Assembly: GCF_937951745.1 (NCBI RefSeq)
Contig: NZ_CALFBQ010000027.1
Location: 23,305-87,304, forward strand
Direction of reading: 5' to 3'
Length of the DNA: 64,000 nt
From: an uncultured Chloroflexus sp.
GTDB taxonomy: Bacteria > Chloroflexota > Chloroflexia > Chloroflexales > Chloroflexaceae
A program made the translations under genes and the position numbers. Below the pieces are notes generated by a model, which did not search any database, had not been told where the DNA came from, and worked only from the letters and a program-made list of their open reading frames with translations. Below, one piece after another: positions 57,499 to 64,000 of the stretch; positions within the stretch are counted from its first letter, which is position 1; each line of letters starts with the position of its first letter.

Positions 57499-58767
57499 TT
57501 ACGTCACCGCCGGGCGATGATCGCGATACTTAAGATAGCGCTGCTCGGTCACGGCTTGCGCCATGCGCTCAACGGCGGTGTGAATGTCGCGGAAGCTGGT
57601 GTACAGCGGAGCAATCCCAAGCCGAATGTTGTCGGGAGCACGAAAGTCAGGTAAAACGCCCAGCTCATTAATCAGCGCCAAATCAATACCCAACCCCTCC
57701 GGGTGGCCAAGCGAGATGTGCGATCCGCGTCGGGACGGATCACGCGGTGAGTTGAGCGTATAGCCGAGTGGGGCAAGCCACTGCTGCCATAGCCCAATCA
57801 GATACTCGGTCTGGGTAATCGACTTCGCCCGTAATCGTTCGATCCCCGCCGCCAGCACCAAATCGACGCCCGGCTCGATCAGCGCCAGCGACACCACTGG
57901 CGGCGTGCCGGTGAGAAACCGGCGCAGGCCGGGGGCCGGTTCGTAATCGAGATCGAAATTAAACAGGTTGCGTTGCCCCATCCAGCCGGCAATTGGGTTA
58001 ACCAGTTGTTCTTGCAAATCACGCCGAATATAGAGAAACGCCGGCGCACCCGGCCCACCGTTAAGGTATTTGTAGCAACAGCCAATCGCCATATCGACAT
58101 TGCTCTCATTGAGGTTGATCGGTACCGCACCCACCGAATGGCTCAAATCCCACAGCACCAATGCCCCCACCGCATGAGCCGCGGCAGTCAGGGCCTGCAT
58201 GTCGTAGAGAAAGCCGCTCTTGAAGGTGACGTGCGAGAGGGTGAGCAAAGCAGTGTTGCGATCAAGCAAGCCAAGGATCGTCTCGACCGGGCCGTGGATG
58301 CCGTCACTCGAATAGGCCATCGCGATTTCATACCGCCCGCCAAGCAGATCGGCTACTCCCTGCAAGATGTAGAGATCAGAGGGAAAATTGAGGTCGTCGC
58401 TAATCATTCGCTCACGACCGGGGCGAGCACGCAAAGCAGCGATCACCAGTTTGAACAGGTTTACCGACGTGCTATCGGCGATGATCACTTCATCAGGTTC
58501 AGCGCCGATCAGGCGCGCAATCTTCGCCCCGATCCGCTCCGGCAGATCAAACCATCCCTCATTCCAACCGCGAATCAGGCGTGTACCCCATTGACGGCGT
58601 ACTAAATCGGCGGCTAGATCCACCGTCGCTCGCGGCAACCGCCCAAGCGAATTGCCATCGAGGTAGATCAGGTCAGGTTCATCGTTGACAAACGCCTGCC
58701 GCAACCCGGCCAGATCATCAGCAGCGTCAAGCTGATCGGCGTAGGCGGCATCGAGTGGGACGGTCAT
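57499..58767 (-). CDS. kynU: Kynureninase
   Basis: A 422-residue PLP-dependent hydrolase that splits kynurenine to anthranilate and alanine. It has YLDGNSLGRLPRA, RGWNEGWFDLPERIG, VLWDLSHSVGAVPINL with the PLP-contacting Asp, and the Schiff-base Lys in CCYKYLNGGPG. Length is normal. ATG 58767 follows AAAGGA; the longer frame to 58908 has no such site. No other tryptophan-kynurenine gene is in the window, so it may act in anthranilate salvage or with genes elsewhere. Confidence 0.95.
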   Translation of the reverse strand: MTVPLDAAYADQLDAADDLAGLRQAFVNDEPDLIYLDGNSLGRLPRATVDLAADLVRRQWGTRLIRGWNEGWFDLPERIGAKIARLIGAEPDEVIIADSTSVNLFKLVIAALRARPGRERMISDDLNFPSDLYILQGVADLLGGRYEIAMAYSSDGIHGPVETILGLLDRNTALLTLSHVTFKSGFLYDMQALTAAAHAVGALVLWDLSHSVGAVPINLNESNVDMAIGCCYKYLNGGPGAPAFLYIRRDLQEQLVNPIAGWMGQRNLFNFDLDYEPAPGLRRFLTGTPPVVSLALIEPGVDLVLAAGIERLRAKSITQTEYLIGLWQQWLAPLGYTLNSPRDPSRRGSHISLGHPEGLGIDLALINELGVLPDFRAPDNIRLGIAPLYTSFRDIHTAVERMAQAVTEQRYLKYRDHRPAVT

Positions 58768-58904
58768 CGTCGTTCCTTTCTGGAGAGACCAAGATACGCA
58801 GGAGCTTCCGGTACTTCCCATTGGGACGATGTATGTATGATTATGTAACCATGAACGATCACCAACAAGATCATTACCAAACACGCTGTGCGCCTTGGCG
58901 TTGT

Positions 58905-60191
58905 TCACGGCGCCGGAGTAGGGAAGAGGGTCGGCACCGGGATGCGGATCGGATCGAGCAACAGTGGCGGGGTTGGCGTTGCCACCGGCGTGGGTACAGC
59001 GTTGCTGCCCGGCAAATGGAGCACTTGGCTGACCAGCACGATTAGCACGAGACTGGCGATAATCAGCGCCACTAATTGCGGTTGTATACGAAGCCGGCGG
59101 GTCAAGTCTTGCAAGCGCTTGGTCGGCGCACCCACACTCGTTTCAGTCGGGGCAAACCGTGGCCGCGGCACGGTAGTGACTTGACGCAGCGGGCGCACCG
59201 CTTCCGGCGGAGCCGGCGCAATCGGCGGTTCACCGGGGCGAAAGAGCTGTTCACCACCGGGAGCGAGATAGAGCTGGGGCGCACCCCACGGCTCTTGCGC
59301 GTTTGCCAAAGCCGCCCGGCCTATTGTCATAGCAATATCAACCGGTTCGACAGCAGCCAGCGCCTGATAGCACGCTGCACTCCAGCGCACCTGCGCTGCT
59401 ACGCTGAGATCAGGCAACGCCACCACTGCCCGGCCATCAGCTTCATGGAGCGCGGCGGCAAATATTACGCAAGCCTCCGGCGGCGCGCCCGCTACCGTTA
59501 GCAACCGTAGTTCGTCAATACTCACCAACAACTCAGCCAACTCACCGGCGCTCACCGCCCGCCCCAGCCGGATACGCGGCGCTTGGCGCGGCGGCTGCTC
59601 GAACTCGCCGATCAAGTGCAAGAGATGGCGCGGCTCGGCAGCCAGCTCAGCCACAATCTCATCGGCGGTCGCATCGCGCAGCCGGTCAACCACCAGCTTC
59701 CCGGCGCGCACCGGCTCGATCAGCGCCTCTCCTAGCGCATCGGCGACTATCTCATGTCCACGGGCAACCGCGATCAGCATCCGCAGCGGCCCAGCGACCC
59801 GGCGCGGCGGCAACGGACGCAGCGCGCGGGGGCTGATCCGCACCAGCGGGTAGTCGTCGCGGAGCGCCGGTTGCCAACGTTGCTTGCCATTGCTCAGGGT
59901 AAGCCACTCCCACGGCAGCGTCGCCAATTCAGGTGCAGCAATCTCTAGTCGCACCTGCATGCGCGCTCCATGCTCGGCAGCTTCGCGCGCCGTCTCGATC
60001 AACAACCGCCGGATGGGCGCCGGCAACAGCCATTCCCCCAACTCAGTCGCCGATTCAGCCGGCGGATTCACCAGCACTGGCGGCGGCATTATCTCTTCGG
60101 CACTGCGACCACCACAGCTCGCCCGCAACGGATACCCCTGCGGCGCGCGCGCTCCGATCACAATGTGAAATGGAATGACAATCTCTTGCAT
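58905..60191 (-). CDS. Tail-anchored CHAT-like protein lacking catalytic residues
   Basis: A 428-residue protein with the CHAT (caspase-like) domain architecture. LPWEWLTLSNG and DDYPLVRISPRAL open it. HLLHLIGEFEQ follows, where active CHAT proteases have a Gly-His-Gly. VSAGELAELL and LLTVAGAPPEACV come next, where they have Asn-Ala-Cys, then VDIAMTIGRAALANAQEPWGAPQLYL. Both catalytic His and Cys are gone. The C-terminus has one membrane helix (about 380-400) and a short Pro/Thr-rich tail outside. It looks like a membrane-bound pseudoprotease. ATG 60191 is the chosen start; no ribosome binding site is evident. Confidence 0.75.
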   Translation of the reverse strand: MQEIVIPFHIVIGARAPQGYPLRASCGGRSAEEIMPPPVLVNPPAESATELGEWLLPAPIRRLLIETAREAAEHGARMQVRLEIAAPELATLPWEWLTLSNGKQRWQPALRDDYPLVRISPRALRPLPPRRVAGPLRMLIAVARGHEIVADALGEALIEPVRAGKLVVDRLRDATADEIVAELAAEPRHLLHLIGEFEQPPRQAPRIRLGRAVSAGELAELLVSIDELRLLTVAGAPPEACVIFAAALHEADGRAVVALPDLSVAAQVRWSAACYQALAAVEPVDIAMTIGRAALANAQEPWGAPQLYLAPGGEQLFRPGEPPIAPAPPEAVRPLRQVTTVPRPRFAPTETSVGAPTKRLQDLTRRLRIQPQLVALIIASLVLIVLVSQVLHLPGSNAVPTPVATPTPPLLLDPIRIPVPTLFPTPAP

Positions 60192-60291
60192 GCCAGTTAG
60201 GTTGGATATGGGCGGCAATTTGTCTTGAATATAACACGCCTGATCGCGGCTGTCTACCGTGTTTGGTGATTGCGGCGACGAATGCCTGTAC

Positions 60292-60311
60292 AGCCGCACG
60301 GCCGTGCGGCT
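60292..60311. repeat. Dispersed hairpin, AGCCGCAC type
   Basis: An 8-bp perfect stem (AGCCGCAC / GTGCGGCT) with loop GGCC, the third copy of the family in the window. Confidence 0.7.
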
Positions 60312-60529
60312 CCCATAGAGCGAGCACGCCCCCTTTCTCCGGTGGGGAGAAGGCTGGAGTTAGGGGATGAGATAGTCGCGGGCGCTGGGCGCCCTCGCTA
60401 TGACAGACACCTTCGCTCCCCCTTGTGGAGGAGGGGCGATAAAAGCGCACGATGGAATGGGCAAGCTAAAGCACTACCTCAGGCCACGCAAGCCCCTTGC
60501 AGGGGCTGGAAGAAGGGAGCATGCCTGTC

Positions 60530-60620
60530 TCCTCCCTCTCCCCAACGGGGAGCGAGCTGAGGTGAGGGGGTTCTTTTGTGCAGCGGTGCCTTCACGCAAT
60601 GAAAGGGGCGAGAGCAGGAG
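60530..60620 (+). repeat. 91-bp direct repeat, left copy
   Basis: Nearly identical to 63009-63100. Differences are one base near position 18 of the repeat and a small indel in AATGA(T)AAGG. The two copies bracket the restriction-modification gene pair. Confidence 0.9.
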
Positions 60621-60760
60621 ATTACTGCGTGTGCTATGCTATTTTGCAAGATAAGGGCGGGTGACATTTGCCCTACCTCCTTACCCTGACAGGGAGAGGA
60701 TTACAGGAAGGGAACAAATAACAAATCGTGAATAAGTGAACCTGCTACTGTTATTTATTT

Positions 60761-61990
60761 TCACGATCTTCTAGCTGAAACAATATATTCATATAACTCC
60801 TTCTTTGAAGTACGTTTCCGTAGCAGAGTAATTTCTATCTCTCCAAAACCCATATTTTGCAGAAGAGACGCTATAATCTGCTCGGTCGGCACAAGAACAC
60901 TATAGAATTTTGAATTACCAACCACATAAAAGATACGAGCATTGCTTTTCGTTACTTTATAGAGTTCGGTAATGTGTTGCTTCATATCAACAAAATACTT
61001 AGCAATATAGCGCGCTAATAGGTCGCTATGTTCTGCAACCCGTCGAATCATGTCGGTAAAATTGGGATATGGCACACCGTGATCTTCTGGTATCGACCAC
61101 CGCCCAACGTAGCTTGTAGCAACACCCCACGTACCTCCGATTGCTTGCCAGTCAAGTTCACCAGCATCACGCCCATTTTGCAAAAATCCTAACCAGTACA
61201 TATACGGACGCAGTTCGCGAATGTAGCTCATTCGATTAGGGTACGGTGGCGAGGTAATGACGAATGAAACTGTTTCTTTGGGAATAAGCGTGGTAAGCTG
61301 TCGAGCATCATGGAGATGAATCGCTGGCAGAGTGATTATCGGAGTCTGCATCGAACGTATTATATCATTGATGCTCTCCTGCCAAGTTAAGATCAGATCA
61401 TCGATTATTTTCGAGAATAGACTCGGTTGACATTTCTTTTTAAACGACATCGATTGGTGATTGAAACTAGCATGAGAATGAGAGATAACGAGACGACAGA
61501 AAGCAACTTTGAGCAGATCAATGACTGGTTCTGCGAATGTGTCGTGTAACCGATGAATCTGGTACAAGAGTGCGCCAAGCAGAGACAATACTTCTGGCTC
61601 CCACCACTTTTCGCGCTGATGAATCTCAGGCAACCAAATGACCTCAGGGGGTACCTTATCGACATGTTGAATGAGTTCGTTCGCAAGCTGTTGAAAGCAT
61701 TTAACCTCAGCAGGCGTATACGCTCTTGTTTTTGCTCGTGCTAACCACACCAAGAATGGGTTAATATCGGTTGAGATACAAGAAATACCGCGCTCAGCAC
61801 ATGCTAATGCAGTAGTTCCCGAACCACCAAATGGATCGAGCACGATATCACCTGTCAATGCATAGCGCTTGAGCAGATCGGCTACAACATGAACCGAATA
61901 CGCCGGTGTCAACCGAAGCCAGCCGTAGCGGGTATGCTGCGCATTCCCGCGGTGGGTGAGGTGATAAGCAAGACCGAGGTGGGATGACAT
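60761..61990 (-). CDS. DNA methyltransferase (TSPPY type, probably N4-cytosine)
   Basis: A 409-residue DNA methyltransferase. The SAM-binding motif DIVLDPFGGSGTTALA lies at about residues 48-63 and the catalytic TSPPYPNR near 250; SPPY is typical of N4-cytosine enzymes. Motif order is SAM motif before catalytic motif. The Phe-Gly-Gly-Ser-Gly and following STDINPF segments are intact, so it should be active. Codon use is AT-richer than neighbouring genes, as in transferred DNA. It starts 10 nt after the broken nuclease gene, forming an operon. Recognition site unknown. Confidence 0.88.
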   Translation of the reverse strand: MSSHLGLAYHLTHRGNAQHTRYGWLRLTPAYSVHVVADLLKRYALTGDIVLDPFGGSGTTALACAERGISCISTDINPFLVWLARAKTRAYTPAEVKCFQQLANELIQHVDKVPPEVIWLPEIHQREKWWEPEVLSLLGALLYQIHRLHDTFAEPVIDLLKVAFCRLVISHSHASFNHQSMSFKKKCQPSLFSKIIDDLILTWQESINDIIRSMQTPIITLPAIHLHDARQLTTLIPKETVSFVITSPPYPNRMSYIRELRPYMYWLGFLQNGRDAGELDWQAIGGTWGVATSYVGRWSIPEDHGVPYPNFTDMIRRVAEHSDLLARYIAKYFVDMKQHITELYKVTKSNARIFYVVGNSKFYSVLVPTEQIIASLLQNMGFGEIEITLLRKRTSKKELYEYIVSARRS

Positions 61991-62000
61991 AGGTTATGCG

Positions 62001-62881
62001 TTAGGATAGAAGTTGGTTGAGAACGTTCTCAACTTCTTTTCGGATAGATTCGGCATTGCGCTGAAAGAATGCTGCCACATCATAGCCGATAATGTCACGA
62101 CAAAACACATACGTACTTTTTGTATCTTCTCCTTCGAGCTCACCTTGTAGCAACAACCAAAAGTTCTCTTGATACCTGCGAGCAACGTCTCTATCAATCT
62201 GCTGTGAAAATAGCATGATAACAGGCAGGTAGCCTTCAGAATAGGCTCGAATCGCATGCTCAAGATCAGCATTCTGGCGTTTAGAGTCTTTGCTTTTGTA
62301 TCCTTGTCTGATTTCAAAGACGATACCATTCACACGTTGTATAGCCGAGTCATGTAGTTCTACAACCGAGGCTGCTTTATCTAGCCAACCTCGAATTCTT
62401 TGCTTTTTTGTTCGTCTTGAACATCGGACAAATTAATCCGCGCATCAAGCGCAAGCTTCCGTCGTTTACCGCTAGTGGTAGAAACTTCATAACTCCAAGT
62501 GATTTGTTCAGGTAACAGGGAGAGTTGATCCTGCAATATACGGCGAAACAATGCTTGACAAGCAATTCCGATTTGTCGATAAATTGATGTAATTCCCCCT
62601 GCAGCTCTGTGAGCCGCATATATGCGAGGCGACCCAAGACCAAACCACTGGTAAAGGGGATCATTAGCATACATTTCCTGAAAGGCTTCGAGGTTTAAGC
62701 CTTCATTACCTTTACCAAATTTTGGCAGATATGCAAGACATGCACCAATCGAGTGGGTAAATATTTCAAGATATGTCGAATCGTAAGACTGCATATTTGT
62801 ATCAAAAATGTACGGTGATTTTAGCTGAAATCTACTTTTACTGCTGTTAAAGCAGTAAAAAGCAACATACTCGCGCATCAT
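62001..62881 (-). pseudogene. Frameshifted restriction endonuclease-like gene
   Basis: Two frames join into one protein of about 293 residues. The first (ATG 62881 to 62381) ends LSDVQDEQKSKEFEVG. Shifting by one base at the run of six A's near 62400 gives an open frame RIRGWLDKAASVVELHDSAIQ that flows into GIVFEIRQGYKSKDSKRQNADL, a plausible PD-(D/E)xK-like nuclease core, up to 62001. The gene precedes the methyltransferase, as expected for a type II restriction enzyme, but no named family was recognised. It is either inactivated or phase-variable. AT-rich codon use. Confidence 0.75.
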
Positions 62882-62902
62882 ATCCACTGAGCGGGTCACT
62901 GA

Positions 62903-62920
62903 GGCAGAATGAATTCTGCC
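62903..62920. repeat. Inverted repeat before the nuclease gene
   Basis: An 8-bp perfect inverted repeat (GGCAGAAT / ATTCTGCC) with a 2-nt centre, followed by CTAC. Related to the TAGGGCGG repeats at 38876. Confidence 0.55.
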
Positions 62921-63008
62921 CTACAGCGCGCTGTTCCTAATACAATGCAGGAGAGTCGGGGTTGAAACCTGCCCCTAGTACATCCCCTCGCAATGAATTA
63001 TACGCTAT

Positions 63009-63100
63009 TCCTCCCTCTCCCCAACAGGGAGCGAGCTGAGGTGAGGGGGTTCTTTTGTGCAGCGGTGCCTTCACGCAATGATAAGGGGCGAGAGCAGGAG
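63009..63100 (+). repeat. 91-bp direct repeat, right copy
   Basis: The partner of 60530-60620. It lies between the restriction-modification genes and the AhpD-like gene. Confidence 0.9.
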
Positions 63101-63106
63101 TACCTA

Positions 63107-63685
63107 TTATCGCCCCAGCGCGTAAAACTCGTCGTTCGGACGCAGTGCGCTCATGTTGGCCAGTCGATTGCTCATTGCGAAGAAGGCCGCAATTGCGCCA
63201 ATCTCCCAGATATCGGCTTGGGTGAGGCCGTGTGCATACAGCGGCTGCCAGTCGTCTTCACTGATCCGCGCTGAGTCAACGGCTACCTTCAACGCATAGT
63301 CGAGGATAGCACGCTGGCGGGGAGTGATTTCAGCGCGACGATAGTTGGTGGCAACCTGATCGGCGAGCCGTGGGTTCTTACTACGAATGCGCAGAATCGC
63401 GCCATGGGCAATCACACAATAGAGACAGTCGTTGGCCGCTGAGGTCGCGACCACGATCATCTCTTTCTCAGCCTTGGTAAGATTCGATGGCTTTTCCATC
63501 AGTGCATCGTGGTAGGCGAAAAAGGCGCGAAATTCGTCAGGACGGTGGGCTAGCAAGAGAAAGACATTCGGGATGAAGCCGCTCTTTTCGGCAACCTGCT
63601 CGATCCGCTCGCGGATGTCGGGCGGCAGATCGATAATCCGATCAACAACCGGGAACCGGCTAATCGGGCGATCGTCGTTGATCAT
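63107..63685 (-). CDS. AhpD-like / carboxymuconolactone decarboxylase-fold peroxidase-related protein
   Basis: A 192-residue protein of the AhpD-like (CMD) superfamily. It has SGFIPNVFLLLAHRPDEFRAFF, the redox motif CLYCVIAHGAIL with two cysteines and a His, and a helical C-terminus ending near NMSALRPNDEFYALG. This matches the uncharacterised peroxidase-related subgroup. Such proteins are thought to reduce peroxides through the CxxC pair. ATG 63685 was chosen for AAAGGAG 8 nt upstream. Confidence 0.9.
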   Translation of the reverse strand: MINDDRPISRFPVVDRIIDLPPDIRERIEQVAEKSGFIPNVFLLLAHRPDEFRAFFAYHDALMEKPSNLTKAEKEMIVVATSAANDCLYCVIAHGAILRIRSKNPRLADQVATNYRRAEITPRQRAILDYALKVAVDSARISEDDWQPLYAHGLTQADIWEIGAIAAFFAMSNRLANMSALRPNDEFYALGR

Positions 63686-63837
63686 AGGTAGGACTCCTTT
63701 GGTGGTATCCAATTACCAGATATTCTATCATACTAGACTATGCCCAACGAGAGTGACAAAACGTGGGCAGGAGTAAAGCCTACCCCACCAGCCAACTTAG
63801 TTGCGGCAGTTCGGCCATATGGCCAAAGCACCGCGGC

Positions 63838-64000
63838 CTACCACGTGCCGTCGATCAGGCGCAGCGTCATCACCACACCCCCAAAGACGACCACCGGCCT
63901 GAATGCAGCCACCAGCAGCCAACCCCAACCGATCCGCCAGCACGCCATCCAGCCCGCCAACTCGCCCACTCCGGCGGGGCCAGCCGTTAGCAGCGTGACG
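63838..64000 (-). CDS. C-terminus of a membrane protein, cut by the window edge
   Basis: On the minus strand an open frame enters from outside the window and ends at TAG 63838-63840. The last 54 codons include hydrophobic stretches (GWGWLLVAAFRPVVVFGGVVM) and end LRLIDGTW. The composition suits a membrane protein. No start is visible. No family can be named from this piece. Confidence 0.5.
   Translation of the reverse strand, partial: VTLLTAGPAGVGELAGWMACWRIGWGWLLVAAFRPVVVFGGVVMTLRLIDGTW

Larger units (their letters stand above)
60192..60760. other. 569-nt repeat-rich gap
   Basis: No gene was found. It contains a GAGCCGCAC-type hairpin (60292-60311), several CCCTCTCCCC / GGGGAGAGG strings and the first copy of the 91-bp direct repeat (60530-60620) that also lies beyond the restriction-modification genes. 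Confidence 0.6.

Noticed and set aside
62381..62420. Programmed -1 ribosomal frameshift in the nuclease gene
   Set aside because: The A6 run is not placed in the X XXY YYZ phase of the zero frame and no clear downstream structure was seen; an indel is simpler.

Overview
The window looks like chromosome of a filamentous anoxygenic phototroph of the genus Chloroflexus (Chloroflexota). The base composition is GC-rich. The 309-residue malate dehydrogenase closely resembles the Chloroflexus aurantiacus enzyme as I remember it but is not identical, which suggests a sister species. Other pointers are a Tad pilus locus without an outer-membrane secretin (as expected for a single-membrane envelope), secreted proteins built from SdrD_B-like and DUF11-like repeats, a secreted protein ending in a short VYVPLVGR tail, and many Thr-Pro linkers followed by SH3b domains. 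Species was not established.

Layout. 1-8.4 kb: mostly minus-strand housekeeping genes (F420/PPOX-type protein, rsmA, a sensor kinase, mdh, rluD, two tandem lspA genes), then a plus-strand membrane-anchored Mrr-type nuclease and a RibD/DHFR-like reductase. 8.4-24.4 kb: a minus-strand Tad pilus cluster (TadC, TadB, two different CpaF-type ATPases, CpaE, CpaB, two TadE-like proteins). Upstream of it lie very large secreted proteins and a vanadium-haloperoxidase/PAP2-like lipoprotein. Two of the secreted genes are broken by a single in-frame TAG. 24.7-30.9 kb: pyrG, a metallo-beta-lactamase-fold protein, recX, recA with a 31-bp palindrome over its promoter, and a DUF427 gene. 31.2-35.8 kb: a peptide ABC importer with only one permease gene and a fused double ATPase. 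36-44 kb: iron alcohol dehydrogenase, MFS transporter, an ArsS/TIGR04282 pair, a decayed DNA methyltransferase and a VanW protein. 44.4 kb: tRNA-Lys(CTT) with clear promoter and terminator. 44.5-50 kb: two divergent large lipoproteins and an RlmD-like RNA methyltransferase.

50.3-55.4 kb is the most interesting region. A tight four-gene plus-strand operon encodes a Ras-like small GTPase, a coiled-coil protein, a roadblock-like/transmembrane/SH3b protein and a hybrid histidine kinase with a receiver. A Crp-family regulator follows. It reads as a eukaryote-like GTPase switch wired to envelope sensing and a phosphorelay.

55.6-64 kb: a small membrane protein, a HARE-HTH/Mrr nuclease, kynureninase and a tail-anchored CHAT-like protein that has lost both catalytic residues. 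A compact AT-rich restriction-modification pair follows, framed by two ~91-bp nearly identical direct repeats, with the nuclease gene broken by a 1-nt frameshift. The window closes with an AhpD-like protein and the C-terminus of a membrane protein.

Intergenic DNA is full of dispersed hairpin and short-repeat families, several described below. No CRISPR array or rRNA was seen. All family assignments come from reading motifs by eye; no searches were run.
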